A stretch of 64,000 nt of DNA from positions 1 to 64,000 of the forward strand of contig PKUA01000025.1 in the NCBI GenBank assembly GCA_002868905.1, in the 5' to 3' direction. The notes under the pieces are model-generated. The model saw nothing but the letters and a program-made list of their open reading frames with translations. It searched no databases and had not been told where the DNA came from. Of the stretch, positions 26,727 to 34,270 are shown one piece after another. A program made the position numbers and the translations under genes. The first letter of the stretch is position 1, and the number at the start of each line of letters is the position of its first letter. Source of the DNA: Desulfuromonas sp. GTDB lineage: Bacteria > Desulfobacterota > Desulfuromonadia > Desulfuromonadales > Geothermobacteraceae.

Positions 26727-27669
26727 TAGCTCGCTGGTCGATGGCCATGTAGACCTGCCGTACGCATTGGAACGGATGTCTCTGCCCGCTTTCGCCGCCC
26801 TGCAGGACGGCCCTGTGACGACAGAGACTTTAAGCGGGAGCAGGGTGGAGCTGATCACCTGCGCGCTCTATTGTCCCGACCGGTTTAATGGCCCCGAATC
26901 CGCCTGGCCTCAGTTGAACCGTTTGTTAAACCTGGCCCAATCCGGGTTGGGTCCTCTCCGACCGCTGCCCGACGTCTCGTGTCTGACCAGGCCCTGGGCC
27001 GGGGGGGCGACGTCATACCAGCTTCTGGTGGAAAACGGTGATGGCTTGCTTGAGGCCGACCTCGACAGTCTGCAACAGCAGGGGGTTCGGATGGTTGGAT
27101 TAACCCATGCCGGGTGTAATCGCCTTGCCGATGGTAACGGGGTGGCAAAGCCCGGGGGGCTGCGACCGGAGGGGCGGAGCCTGCTGCGCGAGCTCGAGCG
27201 GCGTGGCTGGGTCGTCGATCTGGCCCATCTTGCGGAGCCGGGGTTTTGGGAAGTGTTGGATGGCTATGCCGGTCCGGTCATGACATCTCATACCGGTCTG
27301 CGGTCGTTCTGTGACCGGCCAAGGAACCTGAGCCGGGAGCAGCTCCGGGCTCTGGTCGAGCGGGGAGGCGTTGTCGGTCTGGCGCTCGCCCCGGAGATGT
27401 TGACCGGTGACGAAGCGGGAATCGACGATGTTGTGGGTCAGCTCGAATGGATGTTGGAGCAGATCCCTGCCGAGATGGTTGCCATCGGCTCTGATTACTG
27501 TGGGTTCGACGGTGCCTGCCGCGGACTGGAAGATTACCGCAATTGGCGGACTCTGGGAGAGATGCTGTCAGAAAGAGGGTTCTCCGAACAGGTCGTACGG
27601 GGTATTCTCGGCGGTAACTGGCTTAATTTTTACCGGCGTTGGCTCTCAGACAACGCCGGTGCGTGCTAG
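26701..27669 (+). CDS. Peptidase family M19 (membrane/renal dipeptidase-like)
   Basis: A 322-residue di-zinc peptidase. All expected metal-site motifs are seen: D-G-H-V-D-L-P near residue 14, the bridging glutamate in L-V-E-N-G, L-T-H-A-G-C-N-R-L-A-D-G, V-D-L-A-H, S-H-T-G-L-R and G-S-D-Y-C-G-F-D-G, plus G-G-N-W at the end. M19 enzymes cleave dipeptides, including some with unusual or D-residues. No signal peptide is seen, so it is likely cytoplasmic. GTG 26701 overlaps the methyltransferase gene by 26 bases. In this setting it could trim the modified peptide or hydrolyse small peptide products; this is inference. Confidence 0.88.
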   Translation: MTFSSPVVDSSLVDGHVDLPYALERMSLPAFAALQDGPVTTETLSGSRVELITCALYCPDRFNGPESAWPQLNRLLNLAQSGLGPLRPLPDVSCLTRPWAGGATSYQLLVENGDGLLEADLDSLQQQGVRMVGLTHAGCNRLADGNGVAKPGGLRPEGRSLLRELERRGWVVDLAHLAEPGFWEVLDGYAGPVMTSHTGLRSFCDRPRNLSREQLRALVERGGVVGLALAPEMLTGDEAGIDDVVGQLEWMLEQIPAEMVAIGSDYCGFDGACRGLEDYRNWRTLGEMLSERGFSEQVVRGILGGNWLNFYRRWLSDNAGAC

Positions 27670-28773
27670 AAGCTCAACCGTACGGTCGATCTCTTCATCC
27701 GTATTGTAAAAGTGGGGTGAAAACCGCAGTTTCCCATCCCGCAGAGAGTGGAAAACTCCCGCCTCCATCAAGGTTTGGTAACTCCTTTCGGGTTCCGGAA
27801 CCTCAACAGAATAAATTCCGGAGCGGTGCCCTCCCTCGATCGGAGTGGGCGATGCCAGACCGAGTTCGGTGCAGTGTCCCGCCAATTGATCGATGAGACC
27901 AAAAACCCTGTCGCGAATGTTTTCAACCCCGATGTCCAGAAGCAGTTCCAACGCTGCACCGACTCCGTAAATCCCTGGCAGGTTCAGCGTCCCCGGCTCG
28001 AAGCGGGCTGCGTCTTCCCGCAGTTCGAAATTGAGTTGGAAGTTTTCCGGCTCGACAACACTTTTCCAACCGACCAGCGGTGGACGGAGCCGGGCTCGTT
28101 GCCCCGGTTCGAGGTAGAGCAGCCCGATACCCATCGGACCGAGGAGCCATTTCTGGGCTCCGGCGGCCAGAAAGTGAATACCGCACTCTTTGACGTCCAG
28201 CGGCATGATCCCCAGACTCTGGATGGCGTCGACGGCGAAGCGGATGTCCCGTTGCGCGCACCAGCGACCGATAGCCGGCAGGTCGACAGCGAAGCCGGTG
28301 GCATAATCGACGCTGCTCAATGCCAGCATGCGAACGTTGGGCGTCCAGGCCGCCTCTAGTTGCTCCGGTTCGATACGACCATTTTGCCGGGAGACGGGGC
28401 AGAGTTGTACACCACGTTCCTTCAGGTGCATCCAGGGATAGACATTGGCCGGGTAGTCCGGAACGGCAAACATCACCGCGTCACCCTGCTGCCACGGGAA
28501 GGACTCGGCGATGGTGGCGAGACCGCTGGAGGTGTTACCGACGAAAGCGATGTCATCCACTCCGGCGCCGATTAAGGTCGCCGCCAGCTTTCGTACCTTG
28601 TTGATCTGCTTCAGCCAGCGGGGGTAGCCATGACTTGCCTCGGTGGCAACGTCTCGTACATGGGCGGCCATGGCGTCCGCCGCTTTGGTTGAAAGGGGAG
28701 CGATTGCCGCGTGATTGAGGAAGATATGCTGCTCCGTGACCGGAAACAGAGACCTCAGTTCATGCCAGTGCAT
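27646..28773 (-). CDS. Class V aminotransferase (cysteine desulfurase/isopenicillin epimerase-like PLP enzyme)
   Basis: About 375 residues. It begins M-H-W-H-E-L-R-S-L-F-P-V and has I-F-L-N-H-A-A-I-A-P-L-S, V-G-N-T-S-S-G-L for phosphate binding, V-D-A-I-Q-S-L-G with the PLP aspartate, and the Schiff-base lysine in A-A-G-A-Q-K-W-L-L-G-P. It lacks the C-terminal cysteine loop typical of IscS/SufS, so sulfur transfer is not certain. The 3' end overlaps the M19 gene by 24 bases on the opposite strand. ATG 28860, with AAAGGTGG upstream, would add 29 basic residues and is the main alternative start. Participation in the peptide pathway is possible but not shown. Confidence 0.82.
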   Translation of the reverse strand: MHWHELRSLFPVTEQHIFLNHAAIAPLSTKAADAMAAHVRDVATEASHGYPRWLKQINKVRKLAATLIGAGVDDIAFVGNTSSGLATIAESFPWQQGDAVMFAVPDYPANVYPWMHLKERGVQLCPVSRQNGRIEPEQLEAAWTPNVRMLALSSVDYATGFAVDLPAIGRWCAQRDIRFAVDAIQSLGIMPLDVKECGIHFLAAGAQKWLLGPMGIGLLYLEPGQRARLRPPLVGWKSVVEPENFQLNFELREDAARFEPGTLNLPGIYGVGAALELLLDIGVENIRDRVFGLIDQLAGHCTELGLASPTPIEGGHRSGIYSVEVPEPERSYQTLMEAGVFHSLRDGKLRFSPHFYNTDEEIDRTVELLARTGVV

Positions 28774-29172
28774 ACGGTTATCCTGTCCCGGGAGTCTTGA
28801 GAGGGGAGTTGGAGATAACTTCCTTTTCCTGTCGGTTTTTTGGCTGGTCATATGGTCCATTGTGCCACCTTTGCGCCAAATTGGCCATGAGTATGGCCAG
28901 ACCGGTTTTCCAAATTGTATTCGGATCATGGCAGGGGTGTCTTTTTTGCTTGGTTATTCGCTAGGGAATAAAATTGGGGTTGAATTGTAAGTCTTTGAAA
29001 ATGCGGATTGTTTTGGAAGGTTAGCGTATGCCAATCGTGATAAAAAACATGGTTATTGATACGGTGTTTGAAAAAAACTTGTTTGAAGTCAATGGTTTAT
29101 GGCCCGAATTTGGCAAGTTGAAAGCGGCGATCACCAAACAAGGCACAAACCTGTTCCAGAAAGGAGTCAGCA
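28774..29172. other. Intergenic region, no convincing gene
   Basis: AT-rich. It contains a 7-bp inverted repeat (tggccat / atggcca, 28882-28899) just upstream of the alternative PLP-enzyme start, and possible promoters in both directions. A 100-codon open frame from 29028 runs through it but loses coding character after about 50 codons and overlaps the small ORF at 29173 out of frame. Confidence 0.5.
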
Positions 29173-29265
29173 ATGTTTACAAGTTTTGTTTCCGGACTCG
29201 TGTTCTATGGTGGGATCGTTGTTGTTGCTCAGGTCGTCGGCGTGACCCGCAAACTGATCCGTTGA
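29173..29265 (+). CDS. Small single-span membrane protein, 30 residues
   Basis: The start has a good ribosome site (AAAGGAG, 6 bases before ATG). The protein is one hydrophobic helix (F-V-S-G-L-V-F-Y-G-G-I-V-V-V-A-Q-V-V-G-V) followed by a basic tail T-R-K-L-I-R, the form of small bitopic membrane proteins that tune larger membrane complexes. Hairpins at 29299 and 29338 may end the transcript. Partner unknown. Confidence 0.55.
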   Translation: MFTSFVSGLVFYGGIVVVAQVVGVTRKLIR

Positions 29266-29298
29266 TGTCGTCTTCCCTTGATGGAAGTCGGACATTTA

Positions 29299-29319
29299 TG
29301 CGCTCACCGAATGAGCGCA
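29299..29319 (+). terminator. Hairpin after the 30-residue ORF
   Basis: An 8-bp perfect stem (tgcgctca / tgagcgca) with a 5-base loop, followed by ATTATT. A weak terminator candidate for the small membrane protein gene. Confidence 0.45.
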
Positions 29320-29337
29320 ATTATTCATGAGAGCATG

Positions 29338-29366
29338 CAAGGGCTGCCCGATTCGGGTAGTCCTTG
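29338..29366 (+). terminator. 13-bp RNA hairpin with two G-U pairs
   Basis: Arms at 29338-29350 and 29354-29366 pair over 13 positions, two of them G-U when read as plus-strand RNA, with a 3-base loop, followed by TTGCTTT. The wobble pairs imply that the plus strand is the transcribed one. Confidence 0.45.
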
Positions 29367-29464
29367 TTGCTTTGCGGCAGCAGTTTCACAATATGTCGGG
29401 CGTTGCTGCTTTCTGATTGTCGTGGGAATTAGCCAAATCGGTGGGGAGGGATGTTGTCATAAAG

Positions 29465-29500
29465 GAGACCCGCGGCGCTGACCAGGCTACCGCGGGTCTC
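29465..29500 (-). terminator. 11-bp hairpin downstream of the PilZ gene
   Basis: Perfect arms gagacccgcgg / ccgcgggtctc with a 14-base loop. On the minus strand it is followed by CTTTAT, so it may end the PilZ transcript. Confidence 0.5.
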
Positions 29501-29609
29501 AAGATTCATTCTCTTCACGGAAGAAGAAAATGAAGAAGGTGAATTCAGATTAGCATCGTTTTGCGGAGTGTCAATCGGATAGGCTTGGCGCTAATAAACC
29601 CGGCAGCAG

Positions 29610-29987
29610 TTACCAGTCCGGTTCCAGTTCATTCTCGTCGATGAACTTATCGAGAGACTCCAAATCCTCCGGGGTAATATCAACGAACTGTACGCCGATT
29701 CCCGGGGGCAGGCTCTCTTTGATCCTGTTCCCTTTCTGGTTCGTCCAGGCAACTCTCGCTTTGCAGGAGATCAGCTTTTTGCTGTCTGACAGGATGAAAT
29801 TTAAAATGAGGTTGTCATCAACCTTGAACTGATTGTCGGTTTTCAGGAAAAGTCCCCCCGGACTCAAGTCAATGCTGAAGCCAGACAGTGCAGTCTTTGT
29901 ATTGGCCCCGTAATAGACGCGAAGTTGCGTCTTGGTTCTGGGGCCGGCTAAGACGGCTGGTTCGACCGATTCCTTGTTTTCCATCAT
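29610..29987 (-). CDS. PilZ-domain cyclic-dinucleotide-binding protein
   Basis: A 125-residue cytoplasmic protein consisting of one PilZ domain. The binding signature is present: arginines in R-T-K-T-Q-L-R near residue 20 and D-L-S-P-G-G-L-F near residue 38 (the D/N-x-S-x-x-G motif). The tail is acidic. PilZ domains bind c-di-GMP and act as effectors for motility, pili or exopolysaccharide. ATG 29987 follows AGGAGGAGG. The gene sits behind a GEMM-I riboswitch and terminator, so both its expression and its activity appear to answer to cyclic dinucleotides. Confidence 0.88.
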   Translation of the reverse strand: MMENKESVEPAVLAGPRTKTQLRVYYGANTKTALSGFSIDLSPGGLFLKTDNQFKVDDNLILNFILSDSKKLISCKARVAWTNQKGNRIKESLPPGIGVQFVDITPEDLESLDKFIDENELEPDW

Positions 29988-30120
29988 TTCCCTCCTCCTG
30001 AATTGCCAAACATGCATTCTAGGCCGAGTCTTGAAACCTGTCCTGCAATTATACCTGAATCTCCGGGGCTTGCAGTGCCAACGACTATTGCCTTCCCCTG
30101 TCCCCTTATTGAGATGTGCA

Positions 30121-30156
30121 AAATAAAAAAGTCTATCTCCGACGGCGAAGATAGAC
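30121..30156 (-). terminator. Riboswitch expression-platform terminator
   Basis: Minus strand: perfect 8-bp stem gtctatct / agatagac with a 10-base loop, then TTTTTTATTTT. It lies about 30 bases downstream of the aptamer and 130 bases before the PilZ start. Ligand binding presumably decides whether it forms. Confidence 0.85.
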
Positions 30157-30185
30157 CAAAGACCACATCCACATTTTCCGGATGA

Positions 30186-30276
30186 TCAATCTCTCTTCGG
30201 TAGCAGGGCTGTCTCCCGTGGAGACCCTTTGCTTTGCGTCCCCGGGTCGCCCCAGGTTTGCTTTTGTCGGAGAACT
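30186..30276 (-). ncRNA. GEMM-I riboswitch, cGAMP-type (GEMM-Ib)
   Basis: On the minus strand the conserved GEMM-I blocks occur in order: ACAAAAGCAAACC, a helix closed by a GCGA tetraloop, GGACGCAAAGC, a second helix (gtctc / gagac), then AGCC-N2-GCTACCG. Outer bases can pair as P1. The base before GCAAACC, equivalent to G20 of the Vibrio c-di-GMP riboswitch, is A; in the published GEMM-Ib class of Geobacter and relatives this change gives selectivity for 3',3'-cGAMP. It is followed by an intrinsic terminator and then the PilZ gene. The class call is by eye and should be checked with a covariance model. Confidence 0.85.
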
Positions 30277-30286
30277 ACTTCCGCAA

Positions 30287-30316
30287 ATATTAGTTCTTTC
30301 AAAGTATTTTTGTCAA
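30287..30316 (-). promoter_or_regulatory. Promoter of the riboswitch-PilZ transcript
   Basis: Minus strand: TTGACA (30316-30311), an 18-base spacer, TAATAT (30292-30287). The predicted start would lie a few bases before the aptamer. Confidence 0.65.
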
Positions 30317-30669
30317 CTTTTTTGCCGGTTGAGAACTGGTCTGGCAGATGTGTGGCCGGCAAACCGTGCCCCGGTCTTGCGAGAGGGCGCTGACAACCAG
30401 TGGATTTTTGCCTCATTTATTAAAACGGCGGTTAAAAGCAGGAAAAATGTGTTTTGTTAGGTTGTTAGAAGATTTTTATCCTTATTTGCGTCCAAAAGGG
30501 GTGTGAAGAAATAAACATCTTGTATGCAGTGTAGAACGAAAGTTGGCGTAAGTATTTAAAAAATAAAGAAAAAGAGATAGATTGGCCTTGCATTTCCTCT
30601 GGTTGCGTGCATAATAATACCCGTTGAGATATTAAATACCATAACGCGCGATCAAGAGAGGAGAGCATC
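30317..30669. other. AT-rich intergenic region
   Basis: No gene is seen. On the plus strand TTGCAT, 16 bases, CATAAT (30588-30615) is a possible promoter for the small zinc-ribbon gene at 30670. The rest shows no clear structure. Confidence 0.45.
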
Positions 30670-30849
30670 ATGGAATGCCCGGTTTGTCACAAGAAAGCTC
30701 ACATTGGAATCGATCTGCACGCTGACGGTTACGCTGAGAATCTCCAGGAGTGCGGGGACTGCGGTGCCATCTGGATGAGTAGGGAGGAGAAACAGATTCT
30801 GATCTACGATCCGAATCTGGCACATGGACATGCCACGTTTGTCTCCTGA
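30670..30849 (+). CDS. Small zinc-ribbon protein, 59 residues
   Basis: The start is supported by AGAGGAG upstream. Two CX2C pairs, C-P-V-C near the N-terminus and C-G-D-C near residue 30, form a likely zinc ribbon. The ending is G-H-A-T-F-V-S. There is no signal peptide, so the C-P-V-C-H string is not expected to bind haem. Function unknown; it is followed after 83 bases by another small gene. Confidence 0.65.
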   Translation: MECPVCHKKAHIGIDLHADGYAENLQECGDCGAIWMSREEKQILIYDPNLAHGHATFVS

Positions 30850-30932
30850 ACAGGTCATCGCATGTCCGTGCCGGTTCCCGGCCTGAAAGAAGGGGCCGGC
30901 TCATGTCATGTCGCAAGAAAAGGAGAGGCGTC

Positions 30933-31202
30933 ATGGAAAAGCGTTTGATGGAAGTCGGTCTTTGTCAAAAGGGCGAAGAGATCCTGCCGAATGGACAAAT
31001 CTCGTTTGCCTGGAAAATCCTTGCGAGGCTAGGTTATCCGGGGCGTTACTCGGGTCGGACCCAGGACGGCCTGCATGAGTTCCTGATCGTGGACCCCGCG
31101 ACAGGTAACCTGCTTGCCACAGGGAAGGGGAACTCTGTGGAGGATGCTATCTGCGAGGCGTCGATCGCGGCCAGACTTTTGGAGCAGCATGAGGTTGCCT
31201 GA
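30933..31202 (+). CDS. Conserved-looking hypothetical protein, 89 residues
   Basis: A soluble alpha/beta-like protein with I-S-F-A-W-K-I-L-A-R-L-G-Y-P-G-R-Y and E-F-L-I-V-D-P-A-T-G-N-L-L-A-T-G-K-G. I do not recognise a family. AAGGAG precedes ATG 30933, preferred to ATG 30903. A strong terminator follows. Confidence 0.7.
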   Translation: MEKRLMEVGLCQKGEEILPNGQISFAWKILARLGYPGRYSGRTQDGLHEFLIVDPATGNLLATGKGNSVEDAICEASIAARLLEQHEVA

Positions 31203-31230
31203 AAGTGTAGAGCCCCCATGACAGAATTTG

Positions 31231-31260
31231 AGCCCAACCGAATCAGGTTGGGCTTTTTTT
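31231..31260 (+). terminator. Intrinsic terminator
   Basis: Perfect 9-bp stem agcccaacc / ggttgggct with a 6-base loop, followed by a run of T. Ends the 30670-31202 transcript. Confidence 0.93.
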
Positions 31261-31420
31261 CTTGGGGGGTTCATCCTCTTTGCTAATCGGTCGCAGTTGG
31301 TAGCTTCACGAAAAGGACAAGCTTTTCGGCGCAGTCCGTGACATGGTTTTCATCATTGCTATAATCATCAAGTGGGTGCGTTATTTCAGTGATGTTGCAA
31401 TGACTCTGAAGGTGAACGGT

Positions 31421-32578
31421 ATGCCGGATCAAGAATTACGTAAATTTGTCGCTCCGGAGTATGTCTTTGGTGTTGGAGCCCGAAAGCTGGTCGGTCAGTA
31501 TGCCAAAAAACTCGGCGCCAGGAAGATTCTGGTGGTGACCGACCCAGGCGTGATAGCAACTGGTTGGACAGAGGATGTTACCACCGCCCTTGAACAGGAG
31601 CGGCTCTCGTTCGACATCTTCTCCGAGGTCTCTCCCAATCCTCGTGGGGAGGAGGTCATGCGGGGAGCCGAGTTTTATTCTGCCCATGGGTGCAATATGA
31701 TTGTCGCAGTCGGGGGGGGGAGTCCCATGGATTGCGCCAAAGGGATTGGTATTGTCAGCACCAACCCGGGGAATATTCTCGATTACGAAGGGGTGGACCA
31801 GGTGACGGCGCCGATCCCTCCCCTGATTTGCATCCCGACGACCGGCGGAACGTCGGCCGATGTCTCTCAGTTCGCGATTATTACGGATCTGCAGGAGAAG
31901 GTGAAAATTGCGATTGTCAGTAAGGCGGTCGTCCCCGACCTCGCTCTGATCGATCCCGAGACCCTTTTGAGTATGTCCCCTTATCTCACCGCCTGTACCG
32001 GCATGGACGCCCTGACGCATGCGATCGAGGCCTTTGTCTCCAACGCCAATTCGCCGATGACTGATATCCATGCCCTCGAGGCGATCAGGCTCTTGGCGAA
32101 GCATCTGGTTCATTCGGTCAAAGACCCCGCCGACCTGGCCCTGCGGAGCAAGGTGATGTTGGCAAGCCTTCAGGCGGGGCTCGCTTTTTCCAACGCTATT
32201 CTCGGCGCGACCCACGCCATGGCTCACAGCCTCGGTGGATATCTCGACCTGCCCCACGGTGAATGTAATGCCATTCTTCTTGATCACGTCTGTGCCTTCA
32301 ACATCTCTGCTGCCCCTGAGCGCTTCGATGCCATTACGGAAGCGCTCGGTGTGAATCTGGCCGGGATGGTCAGGCCCGAACGTGAGATCGCCCTGCTGGA
32401 GAAGCTGCGGCTGATCAAGCGGGAGGTCGGAATTGATCGTCACCTGTTGGAACTCGGGGTGCAGCGGACCGACCTGTCCCAACTGAGCCGACATGCGGTC
32501 GCTGATGCCTGTCTGGTCACCAATCCACGCGATGCCACGACAAGGGATATCGAGTCCATCTATGAAGAAGCCCTCTAG
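31421..32578 (+). CDS. ercA: Iron-containing alcohol dehydrogenase, ErcA-like
   Basis: A 385-residue group III (iron-dependent) alcohol dehydrogenase. The NAD-binding motif is V-G-G-G-S-P-M-D-C-A-K-G near residue 97, followed by P-T-T-G-G-T-S. Metal-site residues are seen in D-A-L-T-H-A-I-E-A-F, A-T-H-A-M-A-H-S-L-G-G and D-L-P-H-G-E-C-N-A. The call ErcA rests on similarity as recalled and on the sensor kinase encoded directly downstream; in Pseudomonas aeruginosa ErcA acts in the regulatory cascade for ethanol oxidation rather than bulk catabolism. ATG 31421 follows AAGGTG; ATG 31400 is an alternative. The 3' end overlaps the kinase gene by 17 bases. Confidence 0.82.
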   Translation: MPDQELRKFVAPEYVFGVGARKLVGQYAKKLGARKILVVTDPGVIATGWTEDVTTALEQERLSFDIFSEVSPNPRGEEVMRGAEFYSAHGCNMIVAVGGGSPMDCAKGIGIVSTNPGNILDYEGVDQVTAPIPPLICIPTTGGTSADVSQFAIITDLQEKVKIAIVSKAVVPDLALIDPETLLSMSPYLTACTGMDALTHAIEAFVSNANSPMTDIHALEAIRLLAKHLVHSVKDPADLALRSKVMLASLQAGLAFSNAILGATHAMAHSLGGYLDLPHGECNAILLDHVCAFNISAAPERFDAITEALGVNLAGMVRPEREIALLEKLRLIKREVGIDRHLLELGVQRTDLSQLSRHAVADACLVTNPRDATTRDIESIYEEAL

Positions 32579-34265
32579 GCCGGGTGCCGAAAAAGGCAAC
32601 CTCAGGGATAAGCTGATCGGCCTGGGAGAGGACTCGGTCCGGAAAAATTACTATCCAGAATTACAGAAGCAGCTGGGGATTCTCAACGAACGGGTAGCAC
32701 TGGCTGAACTGGTTGCCGAGATCAGCCAGGGGTTGACCGAGGAATCGGACCTGCGCCGCTCTTTGCAGCGTTGCAGCGATATTCTGGGACGAAGGACCGA
32801 TGCCGCCTTTGTCCGGATATGGACTTTTGACCCCGACGGGCAGGTGCTTGAGTTGCAGGCGAGTAGCGGTCTGCATACCCGCATCGACGGCAAACACAGC
32901 CGACTCGACATCAAAAGCTATCCTTACAAGATCGGGGCTATCGCCCGCGAGCGTAAACCGCTGCTGACCAACAATGTGGTCGGAAATCCCCAATTTCACA
33001 ACCAGGAATGGGTCAAGCAACAGCAGATCGTCGCCTTCGCCGGATACCCCCTGGTTTTGCAGCAGCGGCTGGTTGGCGTCATTGCCCTGTTTGCCCAGAA
33101 GCCGCTCAACCTGACGGTTTTGAGCGCATTGGCCAGCATTGCCAACCAGGTCGCTGTCGGGATCGAGAGGATCCAGGCGCTGGATGCGTACAAAGCGGCT
33201 CTGGCCCATGCCAAAGAGAGCCATGAAACGGTGCACGGGATTCTCCGTTCGGTCGCCGATGCTCTTCTGGTTATCGATGGTGATTTCCGGATCTTGCACA
33301 TGAACCAGGCGGCTGAAGCGCTGCTGGGAACCTCTCTCGTCAACGCATCCGGTCAGAAAATTGCGGAGGTGACCCGGCAGAAGGCATTGCTCGATTATCT
33401 CGGGGATATAGACAGGTTTGTCAGCACCGGGAATGAGATCGATCTCAATATGCTGGATATGTCACGTCACGAGCAGCGGGTTATCCAGGCTCGGGCCGCC
33501 CGCCTGACCGGGAGACGTCCCGGTTCCGGATGGGTGGTCAGCCTGCGGGACGTGACTGAGGACCGGGACATTGCCCGGCTGAAAACAGAATTTATTTCCA
33601 CCGCCGCGCACGAACTGCGAACCCCTCTCACCACCATCATGGGATTCGCCGAACTTCTGCATGACAGGGAGTGGGACGATGATACGAAACGGGAATATCT
33701 TTCCTATATCATCGACAAGTCAGAATCCCTCGGGGGGATCATCGACGACCTGCTCGATCTGAGCCGGATCGAGTCGGGGAGAGGCCTGTCGTTGAACTGT
33801 TCTGACTGGAACATCGTTACGACTCTTGAAAAACTGGTAACGCGTTACAGGACCGAATTCAAAAATTTCCGATTCAATATCGAACTCTCGGCCAGGTTGG
33901 GGATAATTCATGCCGACCATGGCAAAATCCTCCAGGTGCTCGATAATCTGTTCAGTAATGCCATCAAATATTCGGAAGAGGGGAGCGAAATCAAGCTCAA
34001 GGGCGACTATACCAAAACCGGGGTGACCATTACCGTCGCTGACCAGGGGATCGGGATGAGCGAGGATGAGCTGGCGAGATGTTGCGAAAAATTCTATCGG
34101 GCGGATTCGTCCATGACGGCGGTCGGCGGGCTTGGACTCGGGTTAAGTATCGCCAGGAATGTCATTGAATCCCACGGAGGGACGTTACAAGTCGACAGCA
34201 CCCTGGGAAAAGGGACGACCGTGACCTTTGTCCTGCCGCTTGAGGAATCGAGCGATGAAGGCTGA
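32562..34265 (+). CDS. Sensor histidine kinase with GAF and PAS domains
   Basis: A 567-residue cytoplasmic kinase with no membrane segment. An N-terminal GAF domain lies at about 45-205, then a PAS domain at about 225-320. HisKA has phosphoacceptor H in S-T-A-A-H-E-L-R-T-P-L near residue 350, and HATPase_c has N box D-N-L-F-S-N-A-I-K-Y-S, G1 D-Q-G-I-G-M and G2 G-L-G-L-G-L. All catalytic elements are present. Its start lies inside the ercA 3' end, so it is coupled to ercA. No response regulator is adjacent. The pair probably senses a redox or alcohol-linked cytoplasmic signal. Confidence 0.88.
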   Translation: MKKPSRPGAEKGNLRDKLIGLGEDSVRKNYYPELQKQLGILNERVALAELVAEISQGLTEESDLRRSLQRCSDILGRRTDAAFVRIWTFDPDGQVLELQASSGLHTRIDGKHSRLDIKSYPYKIGAIARERKPLLTNNVVGNPQFHNQEWVKQQQIVAFAGYPLVLQQRLVGVIALFAQKPLNLTVLSALASIANQVAVGIERIQALDAYKAALAHAKESHETVHGILRSVADALLVIDGDFRILHMNQAAEALLGTSLVNASGQKIAEVTRQKALLDYLGDIDRFVSTGNEIDLNMLDMSRHEQRVIQARAARLTGRRPGSGWVVSLRDVTEDRDIARLKTEFISTAAHELRTPLTTIMGFAELLHDREWDDDTKREYLSYIIDKSESLGGIIDDLLDLSRIESGRGLSLNCSDWNIVTTLEKLVTRYRTEFKNFRFNIELSARLGIIHADHGKILQVLDNLFSNAIKYSEEGSEIKLKGDYTKTGVTITVADQGIGMSEDELARCCEKFYRADSSMTAVGGLGLGLSIARNVIESHGGTLQVDSTLGKGTTVTFVLPLEESSDEG

Positions 34266-34270
34266 TCCGG

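Noticed and set aside
29028-29330. 100-residue plus-strand ORF
   Set aside because: It has a fair ribosome site, but the second half looks random (R/C/S-rich) and overlaps a better small ORF in another frame.
30670-30849. C-P-V-C-H in the 59-residue protein as a haem site
   Set aside because: No signal peptide, and a second CX2C pair makes a zinc ribbon more likely.
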